64,000 nt of DNA from NCBI RefSeq assembly GCF_000701465.1, contig NZ_JNIY01000004.1, positions 496,001-560,000 on the forward strand, in the 5' to 3' direction. Positions within the stretch are counted from its first letter, which is position 1, and each line of letters starts with the position of its first letter. Shown one piece after another: positions 10,691-22,536 of the stretch. This DNA is from Paraoerskovia marina DSM 21750. Its GTDB lineage: Bacteria; Actinomycetota; Actinomycetes; Actinomycetales; Cellulomonadaceae. The notes under the pieces were generated by a model that made no database searches, had not been told where the DNA came from, and saw nothing but the letters and a program-made list of their open reading frames with translations. Made by a program: the position numbers and the translations under genes.

Positions 10691-11374
10691 ATGAAGCTTC
10701 GTGTGCTGGTCGTGGACGACGACACGGCCCTGTCAGAGATGATCGGGATCGTCCTGCGTTCCGAGGGGTTCGACCCGGTGTTCTGCGCCGACGGTGACCA
10801 GGCCCTGGAGACGTTCCGCAACAGCGAACCCGACCTCGTCCTGCTCGACCTGATGCTCCCGGGCAAGGACGGCACAGAGGTGTGCCGTCAGATCCGCGGC
10901 GAGTCCGGCGTGCCGATCATCATGCTGACGGCGAAGAGCGACACCGTCGACGTCGTCCTCGGGCTCGAGTCGGGAGCCGACGACTACGTCTCCAAGCCGT
11001 TCAAGCCGAAGGAGCTGGTCGCTCGGATCAAGGCACGACTGCGCCGCAGCGACGAGCCGGAGCCCGAGGTGCTCTCGATCGGCGACCTCGAGATCGACGT
11101 CCCCGGGCACCGGGTGAGCCGGGGCGGTGAGGCCATCGCCCTCACTCCGCTCGAGTTCGACCTCCTGGTCGCCCTGGCGCGCAAGCCCTGGCAGGTCTTC
11201 ACCCGAGAGGTCCTTCTGGAGAAGGTCTGGGGCTACCGCCACGCCGCCGACACGCGACTCGTCAACGTCCACGTCCAGCGGCTGCGCTCGAAGATCGAGC
11301 ACGACCCGGAGAACCCCGAGGTCGTGCAGACCGTTCGTGGCGTCGGCTACAAGGCCGGTGCGGCCCGCACGTGA
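10691..11374 (+). CDS. mtrA: Two-component response regulator MtrA
   Basis: OmpR-family DNA-binding regulator of 227 residues. The receiver domain has the acidic pair DD at 9-10, phospho-acceptor Asp53 in LLDLMLPGKDG and the conserved Lys in SKPFKPKELVARI. The winged helix C-terminus contains TPLEFDLLVALARKPWQVF and ends in VQTVRGVGYKAG. The segment IIMLTAKSDTVDVVLGLESG is characteristic of MtrA rather than RegX3. In actinobacteria MtrA controls cell-wall remodelling, division and replication genes. The ATG at 10691 matches homologues. mtrB begins four bases before its stop. Confidence 0.95.
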   Translation: MKLRVLVVDDDTALSEMIGIVLRSEGFDPVFCADGDQALETFRNSEPDLVLLDLMLPGKDGTEVCRQIRGESGVPIIMLTAKSDTVDVVLGLESGADDYVSKPFKPKELVARIKARLRRSDEPEPEVLSIGDLEIDVPGHRVSRGGEAIALTPLEFDLLVALARKPWQVFTREVLLEKVWGYRHAADTRLVNVHVQRLRSKIEHDPENPEVVQTVRGVGYKAGAART

Positions 11375-13125
11375 GCACCGACGGCCCGTCGTCGTCGGGG
11401 CGGTCGTCACGGCGGCGGGCCTCGGACCTCGTCCGGTCCCTGGCGGAGCGGGCCCGTCTGGGCGGTGCCCGCGCGGTCTGGGTCTGGCGCTCGTCCCTCC
11501 AGCTGCGCGTCGTCAGCTCCGCGCTCGCGGTCGGCATCCTGACCGTCGCCGCGCTGGGCGCCTACATGTCGACCACGATTCGTGACGGGGTCTTCGACCA
11601 GCGCCTCGCCGAGGTCGACGACGAGTCGGCCCGCTCCACCGCACAGGCCCAGTCCCAGTTCGACGCCGCCCCGGCCACGTCCCCCGACAGCGTGCAGACG
11701 CTGCTCTACGACATGCTGTGGGTCATCCAGGCGTCGGGGTCGGGCAGCCGGCACGTGTTCCTCTGGAGCGAGGACGACCAGTCCGGGGTGATCGACGTCT
11801 CGACCGCGCCGCAGTACGACGACCTCGTCACCGAGGAGATGCGCGAGCGGACGGTCGAGACGGCCGACCCGGACTCGGCCGTCAACCAGGTCCTCCAGTC
11901 CGTCGCGATCCCTCTCGACCCCGGGGACCCGGACTCGGCGGTGGTGCCCGGCGTCGTCGTGGGGACCACGGTGAACGTGCCCGTGGAGGGGACGTTCGAG
12001 CTGTACTACCTGTACTCGTTCGAGCCCGAGCAGGAGACGCTCGACTTCATGCAGCGCTCCCTCTTCAGCGGCGCCGTCGTCCTCGTCGTCCTGCTGGGCG
12101 TGATCGCGTGGATGGTGACCCGACAGGCCGTCGACCCCGTGCGTCGGGCGGCGCGGGTGGCGGAAAGGCTCGCGGACGGGCTGCTCGACGAACGCCTGAC
12201 CGTCCGGGGACACGACGAGATGGCGACGCTTGCGCGGTCGTTCAACGAGATGGCGCAGAGCCTCCAGGAGCAGATCAACCGGATGGAGGAGCTCTCGCTG
12301 CTGCAGCGGCGGTTCGTCTCGGACGTGTCCCACGAGCTGCGGACACCGCTGACCACGGTCCGGATGGCCAGCGAGGTCCTGTACGCGTCCCGTGACGACT
12401 TCGATCCCGCGGCCAAGCGGTCGGCCGAGCTGATGCAGACCCAGCTCGACCGGTTCGAGGAGCTTCTGGCGGACCTCCTGGAGATCAGCCGGTTCGACGC
12501 AGGGGCCGCGATGCTCGACGCCGAACGGCGCGACCTGCGCGACGTCGTCGACCGGGCGGTCGACAACGCCCAGACGCTCGCGGCGTCCAAGGGGGTGTGG
12601 CTCGCGGTCGACCTCGGCGACGAGCCGGCGTCCGCCGACATCGACCCGCGCCGGGTCGAGCGCGTCGTGCGCAACCTGCTGAACAACGCGATCGAGCACG
12701 CCGAGCAGGGACCGGTGGAGGTCCGGGTGGCCGCGGAGCCTCGCTCCGTGGCGGTGGTGGTGCGTGACTATGGTGTCGGGATGACGGTGCAGCAGGTCGA
12801 CCGTGTCTTCGACCGCTTCTGGCGCGCCGACCCCGCGCGGGCCCGCACGACCGGCGGGACGGGTCTGGGCCTGGCGATCTCGCTGGAGGACGCGCGCCTG
12901 CACGGCGGCTGGCTCGACGTCTGGGCGCGGCCGGACCAGGGCTCTGCGTTCCGCCTCACGCTGCCGCGTCGTGCCGGGATCGTGCTCGACGGGTCACCGC
13001 TGGAGCTCGTGCCGGCCACCGCAGACCGTCGTGACGACCCGCACCCGCCGTCCGGCGCGATCCGGATGGACGCCTCGGACCCCACCAGCCTGCCCGCGAT
13101 GGCACCGGGACAGGAGGAGTCGTGA
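11371..13125 (+). CDS. mtrB: Sensor histidine kinase MtrB
   Basis: A 584-residue membrane sensor kinase partner of MtrA. Transmembrane helix 1 lies near residues 47-66, an extracytoplasmic sensor of ~160 residues follows, helix 2 is near 229-249, then HAMP, the dimerisation domain with phospho-acceptor His in VSDVSHELRTPLTTV near 321, and the ATPase domain with N-box NLLNNAIEHAE and G-box GGTGLGLAIS. It starts with GTG inside the mtrA stop (GTGA overlap). The C-terminal ~60 residues beyond the kinase core are Pro/Asp-rich. lpqB overlaps its end, as throughout actinobacteria. Confidence 0.95.
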   Translation: MSTDGPSSSGRSSRRRASDLVRSLAERARLGGARAVWVWRSSLQLRVVSSALAVGILTVAALGAYMSTTIRDGVFDQRLAEVDDESARSTAQAQSQFDAAPATSPDSVQTLLYDMLWVIQASGSGSRHVFLWSEDDQSGVIDVSTAPQYDDLVTEEMRERTVETADPDSAVNQVLQSVAIPLDPGDPDSAVVPGVVVGTTVNVPVEGTFELYYLYSFEPEQETLDFMQRSLFSGAVVLVVLLGVIAWMVTRQAVDPVRRAARVAERLADGLLDERLTVRGHDEMATLARSFNEMAQSLQEQINRMEELSLLQRRFVSDVSHELRTPLTTVRMASEVLYASRDDFDPAAKRSAELMQTQLDRFEELLADLLEISRFDAGAAMLDAERRDLRDVVDRAVDNAQTLAASKGVWLAVDLGDEPASADIDPRRVERVVRNLLNNAIEHAEQGPVEVRVAAEPRSVAVVVRDYGVGMTVQQVDRVFDRFWRADPARARTTGGTGLGLAISLEDARLHGGWLDVWARPDQGSAFRLTLPRRAGIVLDGSPLELVPATADRRDDPHPPSGAIRMDASDPTSLPAMAPGQEES

Positions 13126-14852
13126 CCTCCGGCATCCGCAGGACCGTCGCCGCGATCGTGGCAGGGGCGCTCGCCGTCGTGCTCGCCGCCTGTGCCTCGA
13201 TCCCGACGTCGGGCCCCGTGCTGGACGGCGACGCCGACGTCGCCTCCCCGAACCAGCTGTTCGTCAGTCCGGAGCGCGCGCGCGACGACGCGGACCCCGA
13301 ACAGATCGTCCGCGGCTTCGTCAAGGCGCAGGCGGCCGGACCGGCCACGGGGACCTACGAGATCGCCCAGTCGTACCTGACCGACGACGCGACCGCCTGG
13401 GACCCGTCGACGCAGGTGCTCGTCTACACCGGGGAACCGCAGCTGACGGTCGAGATCGACGGTGACACGGCCACCGCCCGCGGGAGCCTCTCCGTCCTCG
13501 CGAGCGTCGACGACCGCGGCGTCTACACGGTGGAGCCGCCCGACGCGACGCGCGAGCTGAACTTCGACCTCACCCAGGACGCCGAGGGGCGGTGGCGCAT
13601 CGACGCGCTCGAGAACGGGACGCTGATGGCCTCCATCAACTTCGAGCAGTCGTTCCAGGAGTCCGTCCTGTACTTCCCGACGCCGGACCGGACCTACTTC
13701 GTCCCCGACGTCCGGTGGCTGCCGAAGAGCTCGAGATGGCAGACCCTGGCCGTCACGGCGCTGCTCGCCGGTCCGGTCGAGTGGTTGCAGGACTCGGTCA
13801 TCGACGTCGCCCCGCCCGGGACGGAGCTGGGGATCGCCTCGGTGCCGGTCGAGGACGGCGTGGCGACCGTGGACCTCACGAGCCCGATCAGCTCGGCATC
13901 GCCCGAGGACCGTGCGCTCCTGCTCGCCCAGATCGACGCCACGCTGGCGTCGTACCCGCGGACGCGCTCCTACGAGCCGATCCGGTCGGTCGAGCTCACC
14001 TCGGGGGGGACGCCGCTGCGGGTCGACCCCGAGCCTGCCCCGTCCGTGGCGAGCGTGATCGGGTCGCCCCTGGCCGTCGCCGAGGGATCGCTCGTCGAGG
14101 TGTCGGGCACCAGGCTCGAGACGCTCGAGTCCGCGCCTTCGCTCGACGGCCTCGACCCGACGGCGTTCGCGCTCAGCGGTGACGTCTCACGGGCCGCCGA
14201 CGGGTCGGCCGTCGTCGTCCGCGACGGAGACGACCGGCTCGTGTCACTCCGGCAGGGTGAGGACGAGCGGACGGCGATCTGGACCGGCGACGACCTCGTC
14301 GCCCCGACCGTCGACCGGTTCTCCTGGGTGTGGACCGCCAACGGAAGCGGTCCGCCGTCCGTCGTCTCCCTCGACGGCGAGAGCACCGAGGACGTCACGG
14401 CGGGATGGCTGGACGACCGGACAGTCACCTCGATCGACGTGTCGGCCGACGGCGCCCGCATCGTCGTCGTCTCGGCGGGCAGCGGGGGCGTGCGGGTCCA
14501 TGTCACCGGCGTGATCCGGGACGGCGACGGGGTCCCGACCGGGCTGGCCGAGCCGATCCGCGTGGGTGTCGCCCTCGTGGAGGCGACGGAGGCGGTCTGG
14601 TCCGACTCGTCGCAGCTCGCGGTGCTCGGGGCCTCCTCCGGTCAGGACAGCCCGGTCGTGCATCTCGTCGACGTCGGGGGAAACACCGAGTCGTTGTCCG
14701 AGGTCAGCGGTGCGGAGCACCTCGCGGCGGGCAACGGTGAGCAGAGCCTCCTCCTCGTCGACGCGGACGGCGACCTGTCCGGGCGCTCCACGCAGGGCAC
14801 GAGCTGGCAGGCGCTCGCGGTCGACGTCGACCTGGTCGCCTACCCCGGATGA
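13122..14852 (+). CDS. lpqB: Lipoprotein LpqB
   Basis: Membrane-anchored lipoprotein that associates with MtrB's extracellular domain and modulates MtrA signalling. The signal peptide ends in the lipobox LAAC with the lipidated Cys at residue 24. A GerMN domain follows (VTALLAGPVEWL and the VPVEDGVATVDLT segment near 225-255), and the C-terminal half resembles a beta-propeller. Length 576 is normal for the family. The GTG start overlaps mtrB by four bases. The call rests on lipobox, domain order and the invariant mtrA-mtrB-lpqB context. Confidence 0.94.
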   Translation: MTSGIRRTVAAIVAGALAVVLAACASIPTSGPVLDGDADVASPNQLFVSPERARDDADPEQIVRGFVKAQAAGPATGTYEIAQSYLTDDATAWDPSTQVLVYTGEPQLTVEIDGDTATARGSLSVLASVDDRGVYTVEPPDATRELNFDLTQDAEGRWRIDALENGTLMASINFEQSFQESVLYFPTPDRTYFVPDVRWLPKSSRWQTLAVTALLAGPVEWLQDSVIDVAPPGTELGIASVPVEDGVATVDLTSPISSASPEDRALLLAQIDATLASYPRTRSYEPIRSVELTSGGTPLRVDPEPAPSVASVIGSPLAVAEGSLVEVSGTRLETLESAPSLDGLDPTAFALSGDVSRAADGSAVVVRDGDDRLVSLRQGEDERTAIWTGDDLVAPTVDRFSWVWTANGSGPPSVVSLDGESTEDVTAGWLDDRTVTSIDVSADGARIVVVSAGSGGVRVHVTGVIRDGDGVPTGLAEPIRVGVALVEATEAVWSDSSQLAVLGASSGQDSPVVHLVDVGGNTESLSEVSGAEHLAAGNGEQSLLLVDADGDLSGRSTQGTSWQALAVDVDLVAYPG

Positions 14853-15607
14853 CCCTGTCGGCGCTCGCTCGGCTCGTCGTCCCGGTCAGCTGTCCCGGGT
14901 GTGGACTCGAGGACGTCCGGTGGTGCGACCGGTGCCTGGCGCCGCTGCGTGCCGAGCTGAGTCCTCGTCACGACGTCGCGCGGATGGACCGCCTCGACGG
15001 TCGCCCGGTGCCCGTGTGGGCGGTGGCGGACTATGCGGGACCGGTCCGCGACGTCGTCGTCGCGTGGAAGGACCGGGCACGCGCAGACCTGAGCGATCCG
15101 CTGACCCGGTCGCTGCGCCGGGCGGTGGCGCTCGCGGCGGGCGACCTCGCACCGCCCGACCGGCCGCTCGTCGTCGTGCCGGTGCCGTCCTCACGGGCGT
15201 CGACGCGCGCGCGTGGATGGTCTCCCGTCGGGGACCTCGCCGACGCCGTGGCCGTCGGGCTCCGTCGGGCCGGGGTGCCGGCGGCGACGTCGGACCTCTT
15301 GCACGTCGCAGGGCGGTCGACCGATCAGGTCGGCCTCGGTCTTCGCGCCCGCGCGACCAACCGGGCGACGTCGACGCGGGTGCGTGCCCACGCGGCGCGC
15401 CGGCTGCCGACCGGGCAGGAGTGTCTTCTCGTCGACGACGTCGTCACGACCGGAGCCACGCTCGCGACGTGCGTCGACGCGCTGCGCGAGCACGGGCTCC
15501 GGCCGCACGCGGCGATCGCCCTCGTCGCCACTCCTGCACCGGGGTTTCACGCGATCCCCTCGTCGCCGCGGAGCGTCGAGGTGTCGAGACACGACCCCGC
15601 GGGCTAG
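14849..15607 (+). CDS. ComF family phosphoribosyltransferase
   Basis: A 252-residue member of the ComF/GntX group. The N-terminus carries a zinc-finger-like CPGC (15-18) and CDRC (26-29); the type I phosphoribosyltransferase PRPP loop is ECLLVDDVVTTGATL near 191-205. In naturally competent bacteria ComF supports DNA uptake, but this homologue follows lpqB in actinobacteria with no competence genes nearby, so its role here is open. It overlaps lpqB by four bases. Its TAG stop is part of TAGGGT (15605-15610), which could double as a -10 box for hpf. Confidence 0.88.
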   Translation: MTLSALARLVVPVSCPGCGLEDVRWCDRCLAPLRAELSPRHDVARMDRLDGRPVPVWAVADYAGPVRDVVVAWKDRARADLSDPLTRSLRRAVALAAGDLAPPDRPLVVVPVPSSRASTRARGWSPVGDLADAVAVGLRRAGVPAATSDLLHVAGRSTDQVGLGLRARATNRATSTRVRAHAARRLPTGQECLLVDDVVTTGATLATCVDALREHGLRPHAAIALVATPAPGFHAIPSSPRSVEVSRHDPAG

Positions 15608-15788
15608 GGTGAGAACAGGACAGGGAGACCACCGGGTCGACCTGGCCGACGTTCCGATCGGACCGCCGTCGTGCGGATCGTGGGAGGTGATGAACGCGGC
15701 ATCGGATGCCGTACGTTGACCAACCGGGCTACGGCCCGACATCACTGCGGGACGCCAGGAGTGCTCCCGCGGAGTACCGGAGGTTCAC

Positions 15789-16439
15789 ATGGAAATCACC
15801 GTCGTCGGACGCCACACAGAGGTCCCCGAGCGCTTCCGCAGTCACGTCGAGGAGAAGCTGTCCAAGCTGGACGCCCTCGCCCCGACGGCCCAGCGCATCG
15901 ACGTCGAGGTCACGCACGAGAGCAACCCCCGGATGGCAGAGATCAGCGAGCGGGTCGAGCTGACCGTCAGGGGCAAGGGCCCCGTGATCCGCGCCGAGGC
16001 ATCCGCGGACGACCGGTTCGGAGCCCTGGACCTCGCCGTCGCCAAGCTGAGCGAGCGGCTCCGTCGAGCGCGGGACCGCCGCAAGGACCACCGGAAGAAC
16101 GTCATCGACCCGCCCGTCGACGTGCGGCCGTTCGACCCTGAGCGCGACCTCCCGAAGCCCGAGGTCGAGCCGGTCCGCGCACCGAGCGAGCCCGGCGAGT
16201 CCGTCGAGACGACGCTCGGTGACTCGCCCGTCGTCATCCGGCAGAAGCTGCACACGGCCGAGGCGATGAGCGTCGACGACGCGTTGGACGAGATGGAGCT
16301 GGTCGGCCACGACTTCTTCCTCTTCATCGACGTCGAGACGTCCCGCCCGTCGGTCGCCTACCGGCGGCGCGGATGGAGTTACGGCGTCATCGCGCTGGAC
16401 GCGACCTGCACCAGCAGCGAGTCGACCGTCACCGTCTGA
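15789..16439 (+). CDS. hpf: Long-form ribosome hibernation promoting factor
   Basis: A 216-residue protein that binds the 30S decoding region and pairs ribosomes into inactive 100S dimers in stationary phase or stress. The S30AE domain covers residues 1-100 (EITVVGRHTEVPERFRSHVE), a charged linker follows, and the C-terminal dimerisation domain begins at VVIRQKLHTAEAMSVDDALD near 150 and contains VGHDFFLFIDVET. The presence of both domains defines the long form. GGAGG lies six bases before the ATG. It lies in the expected place between comF and secA and is closed by a strong terminator. Confidence 0.95.
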   Translation: MEITVVGRHTEVPERFRSHVEEKLSKLDALAPTAQRIDVEVTHESNPRMAEISERVELTVRGKGPVIRAEASADDRFGALDLAVAKLSERLRRARDRRKDHRKNVIDPPVDVRPFDPERDLPKPEVEPVRAPSEPGESVETTLGDSPVVIRQKLHTAEAMSVDDALDEMELVGHDFFLFIDVETSRPSVAYRRRGWSYGVIALDATCTSSESTVTV

Positions 16440-16460
16440 CCCTTCGCACCACCTCTCCCC

Positions 16461-16493
16461 GTCGGGCCCCGCACGTCGCGTGCGGGGCCCGAC
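16461..16493 (+). terminator. Terminator of hpf
   Basis: Perfect 14-bp stem GTCGGGCCCCGCAC / GTGCGGGGCCCGAC with a GTCGC loop, 21 bases after the hpf stop and followed by GTCGTTCTGTC. Confidence 0.85.
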
Positions 16494-16520
16494 GTCGTTC
16501 TGTCGGGGGAGGGCGGCACC

Positions 16521-17801
16521 ATGGAGGGCATGGACACGATGAGTCTCGCCCAGGCGCGCCGGACGGCGCTCGCGGCGCAAGGTCTGCACCGTCCGCGGCG
16601 CGTCCGTGCGGGGCAACCCACGATGCGCGACCTCCAGCGGGTCGTCGACACCGTCGGGCTGCTGCAGATCGACTCGGTCCAGGTTCTCGCCCGCGCGCAC
16701 CTGATGCCGCTCTTCTCGCGCCTCGGACCGTACGACACGGGCCTGCTCGACCGGGCGAGCGGGCGCGCGCCACGGCGTGTCCTGGAGGCCTGGGCCCACG
16801 AGGCCTCGTACGTCACGCCCGAGGTGTACCGGCTGCTCGCGTGGCGTCGGGCACGGGTGGCCACCGACGCCTGGGGGTCCATCCGGAGCGTGGCGACGTC
16901 GCATCCCGAGGTCGTCCGCGTCGTCCGCGAGGTGATCGCCGCCCACGAGGGTCTGACGGCTGCCGAGGTGCACGAGCTGCTCCTCGCGGACGGAGTCGTG
17001 GAGGCCCGGCAGGGCGAGAGCTGGGGCTGGAACTGGTCGGTCGCCAAGCAGGCGCTCGAGTACCTCTTCTTCACCGGCGAGGTCGCTGCCGCGCGCAGGA
17101 CCACGACGTTCGAGCGGGTCTACGACCTGGCGGACCGGGTCCTGCCGGCGAGCGCCCGCGGTGACGTCGACGACGACGAGGCCGTCCGCGGGCTGCTCGA
17201 GCTCGGTGCTCGTGCCCACGGGGTGGGGACGCTGCGGTGCTTCAAGGACTACGTCCGCCTGCGGGGGACGGTCATGCGTACCGCGATGGAGGATCTTGTC
17301 GACGGCGGTGTCCTGCGGCGGGTCGACGTGCACGGTTGGGACGAGGCGACCTACGTGCACGCGAGTGCGGTACGTCCGCGGTCCGCGGGCGCTGCCACGC
17401 TGCTCAGCCCGTTCGACCCGCTCGTCTTCGAGCGCACGCGCCTCGAACGGCTCTTCGGGCTCCGCTACCGACTCGAGATCTACGTGCCGGCCGCACAGCG
17501 GGTCCACGGCTACTACGTCCTGCCGTTCCTCGAGGGCGACCGCGTCACGGCTCGCGTCGACCTGAAGGCCGACCGGCGCGCAGGAGTTCTGCGTGTCGAG
17601 TCGGCGCACAGCGAGCCGTTCACCCGCACGACGACGGCTCTCGCCCTCGCCAGGGAGCTCCAGGTCCTCGCCGGCTGGCTCGGGCTGCCGGAGGTGCTGG
17701 TCTCCGGCCGGGGAGACCTCGCCGGGCCGCTGGGGAAGTCGCTCGAGGAGACGTTCGCGACCGGCGGAGATCCCCGGTCCGGCGGGGCTGACGGCGACTA
17801 G
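16521..17801 (+). CDS. YcaQ/AlkX-type winged-helix DNA glycosylase
   Basis: A 426-residue protein of the HTH_42 superfamily, which removes alkylated bases or unhooks DNA crosslinks. Near residues 47-60 it reads LLQIDSVQVLARAHL: the catalytic motif is Gln49-x-Asp51 (QxD), the form found in YcaQ/AlkX, as opposed to QxQ in AlkZ. The remaining length matches the family, with LLSPFDPLVFERTRLERLFG near 294-313 and HGYYVLPFLEGD near 330. An ATG at 16521 has GGGGGAGG eight bases upstream; ATG codons at residues 4 and 7 are alternatives. It is a single gene between hpf and secA. Confidence 0.85.
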   Translation: MEGMDTMSLAQARRTALAAQGLHRPRRVRAGQPTMRDLQRVVDTVGLLQIDSVQVLARAHLMPLFSRLGPYDTGLLDRASGRAPRRVLEAWAHEASYVTPEVYRLLAWRRARVATDAWGSIRSVATSHPEVVRVVREVIAAHEGLTAAEVHELLLADGVVEARQGESWGWNWSVAKQALEYLFFTGEVAAARRTTTFERVYDLADRVLPASARGDVDDDEAVRGLLELGARAHGVGTLRCFKDYVRLRGTVMRTAMEDLVDGGVLRRVDVHGWDEATYVHASAVRPRSAGAATLLSPFDPLVFERTRLERLFGLRYRLEIYVPAAQRVHGYYVLPFLEGDRVTARVDLKADRRAGVLRVESAHSEPFTRTTTALALARELQVLAGWLGLPEVLVSGRGDLAGPLGKSLEETFATGGDPRSGGADGD

Positions 17802-17849
17802 TTGTGCCCCGATGACGGGACGGCGTCGTGCCCAGGGGCAGTTGGGTCC

Positions 17850-17855
17850 TACGAT
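17850..17855 (+). promoter_or_regulatory. Possible -10 box upstream of secA
   Basis: TACGAT fits the actinobacterial TAnnnT -10 form and lies 80 bases before the secA TTG, in the only gap before the gene. No good -35 hexamer is visible, so this is weak. Confidence 0.3.
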
Positions 17856-17935
17856 GGTCGGTGGTGTGACGTCGGTGACGTCGTCCACCCGCCGCGCAGC
17901 CGGCCGGCCGCGGCGCGATCGACAGGGAGAACCAG

Positions 17936-20914
<2,979 letters not shown>

Positions 20915-20920
20915 CGGACA

Positions 20921-20955
20921 CCGCGCTCGGGATCGTCAACCGATCTCGAGCGCGG
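20921..20955. terminator. Bidirectional terminator between secA and Rv3235-like gene
   Basis: Fifteen-base arms, CCGCGCTCGGGATCG and CGATCTCGAGCGCGG, pair with a single G-U in the middle around a five-base loop. It begins six bases after the secA stop and overlaps the stop of the convergent gene. Confidence 0.75.
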
Positions 20956-21454
20956 TCACGCGCCACGCGCCGCGCCGTGCCTCGACACGGATCGCTGCAG
21001 CGCGCACTCGTTCGCCGTCTTTGACCACCACGGCGGCTTCGGCGACGTTCGCGCCGATCCGAACCGTCCTGGCGCGAAGGACGGTGAGCGGTAGACCGCA
21101 CGGGGTCGCCGCCTCGGCCGCCCGTCTGAGCACGGCCGCACGGCGTCCGAGCGCCTCGTAGATCTCCGGCTCGACCCAACGGATCAGCTGGGCGAGAGGG
21201 CGTCCGCCATTGAGCACTTCGAGCGACGCCCGGACGATGGCGACGCAGATGCCGGTCGGGTCGCCGAGCGTGTCGGACCCTGTCGGCGCCGCGTCGAGCG
21301 GGCGAGGTGGGCGGTGCGGCGACGGGCGGACGTGGCTCGGGTCCAGGACCGGTGGTCGTCCCAACGGGGCCGCGCGCCGTCGTCGACCGGCGGGCTGTCC
21401 GGGTACTGCGGTCACGCGGGGGGCTGCCGGCTGGGGTGTGGCGAGGCTTCTCAC
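20936..21454 (-). CDS. Rv3235-like conserved actinobacterial protein
   Basis: A 172-residue protein of a family found next to secA in many actinobacteria (type member recalled as Rv3235). The first ~80 residues are Pro/Arg-rich and likely disordered; the conserved C-terminal domain reads GICVAIVRASLEVLNGGRPLAQLIRWVEPE and ends VRAAAIRVEARRGAWRVTALEIG (split here into recognisable parts: LEVLNGGRPLAQLIRW, then RGAWRVTALEIG). I chose the GTG at 21454 because AAAGGAG lies seven bases upstream; a longer frame exists but has no ribosome site. Function unknown. It is convergent with secA. Confidence 0.8.
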   Translation of the reverse strand: MRSLATPQPAAPRVTAVPGQPAGRRRRAAPLGRPPVLDPSHVRPSPHRPPRPLDAAPTGSDTLGDPTGICVAIVRASLEVLNGGRPLAQLIRWVEPEIYEALGRRAAVLRRAAEAATPCGLPLTVLRARTVRIGANVAEAAVVVKDGERVRAAAIRVEARRGAWRVTALEIG

Positions 21455-21549
21455 GTCGCTGCTCCTTTGCTGCGAAAGCTGCTGAATGGGTGTGCGGATC
21501 CGTCCGCCGTGCTCCTGGCCAGGCGGAGTGGTGCGGGGGAGTGTGTCTG

Positions 21550-22368
21550 CTAGCCGGGCGGCCTGAGCTCCATCCCGGGAAGGATCAGGTTCGGGTTCGA
21601 GCCGATCGTCGCGCTGTTGGCGGTGATCCAGCGCTCCGTCGCCGCGGCGATCTCGGCGTTCGAGGCACCCGGGCCCAGATCCTTCGCCGCGATGGACCAA
21701 AGCGAGTCGCCCCGGAGGACGACGACCGAGGTCGAGCGACGGTCGTCCCTGGCCTGGACGGGAGCAGGGTGGCTCACCACTGTGGCGCGCGGGGCGGGCG
21801 CCGGTTCGGCGGCGGGTGCGTCCGACCGGGTGGAGTGCCAGGTGGGATCGACAGCCTCGGGGACGGTGTGTGGCTCACGGTCGGTCGGTGAAGCCGAGGC
21901 GGTCCACCCGACGTCGAGGGGTGTCGCCACCGAGGTGACGCTCACGCTCGTCGACGTCGCGGGGTCGGCACCGCTCCCCGCCGCCGTGTCCGTCGCCAGC
22001 GCCCCCGCGCCCGGAAGGACGAGTCCGGCACTGACGGTCGCCGTGATCCCGATCCGGGTCAGTCGTCGCACCACCGCGGGGGCGATCCGTGCGACGAGCC
22101 GTTCGCCGGCCCGCCACTGCGTCCCGGCACCGCGCGCGACGAGGCAGAGGCAGGCGAGGATGCTGCTGAGCAGGAGCCAGGACGCCGTCGCCGCACCCAG
22201 GGTGCAGACCGCGATCTCGACGACGTCCTCGATGTCGAGAGGAGTGCGCTCCACGACCGCGAGGCCGTGGCGCACGAGCAGGGCAGCCGACGCGGCGCCG
22301 GCCAGGGTGAGCACGGAAAGAACCAGTGTGCTTCTTGCTGGTTTGTAAAGCTGATGATGCTCAGCCAC
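21550..22368 (-). CDS. LysM domain membrane protein
   Basis: A 272-residue protein from a GTG at 22368 (GGGGG five bases upstream). Hydrophobic segments lie near residues 13-33, 50-77 and 107-126, followed by an Ala/Ser/Thr/Pro-rich stretch and a C-terminal LysM-like domain from about 213 (VVVLRGDSLWSIAAKDLG ... NPNLILPGMELR). LysM binds peptidoglycan N-acetylglucosamine, so the tail should reach the wall. No catalytic domain is attached. Its ~95-base gap to the Rv3235-like gene is small, and both are probably one transcript. Role unknown; a wall-sensing or anchoring part is one guess. Confidence 0.8.
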   Translation of the reverse strand: MAEHHQLYKPARSTLVLSVLTLAGAASAALLVRHGLAVVERTPLDIEDVVEIAVCTLGAATASWLLLSSILACLCLVARGAGTQWRAGERLVARIAPAVVRRLTRIGITATVSAGLVLPGAGALATDTAAGSGADPATSTSVSVTSVATPLDVGWTASASPTDREPHTVPEAVDPTWHSTRSDAPAAEPAPAPRATVVSHPAPVQARDDRRSTSVVVLRGDSLWSIAAKDLGPGASNAEIAAATERWITANSATIGSNPNLILPGMELRPPG

Positions 22369-22536
22369 TCTCGCCCCCTGCGATTGGTGCCGGATTGTGT
22401 TTGTTGATGCACGGTGGTGCTTGATGTCGTTTGTTCGGTCTAGATACAAGCGTTCGCTCGTAGGTATGTCCATAGGCGTCCTGACATGTGGACCACATTG
22501 CGGACATTTTCAACCATTCGCCTAGCGTGACGTGTC
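22369..22536. promoter_or_regulatory. AT-rich divergent promoter region of LysM and LSm-like genes
   Basis: The 168-base gap between divergent starts is clearly AT-richer than its surroundings (TTGTGTTTGTTGATG, GTCTAGATACAAG, CATTTTCAACC), consistent with two promoters. I could not fix hexamers with confidence. Confidence 0.4.

Noticed and set aside
17865-17880. CRP-like site TGTGACGTCGGTGACG before secA
   Set aside because: Only the left half matches; the right half reads TGACG, not TCACA.
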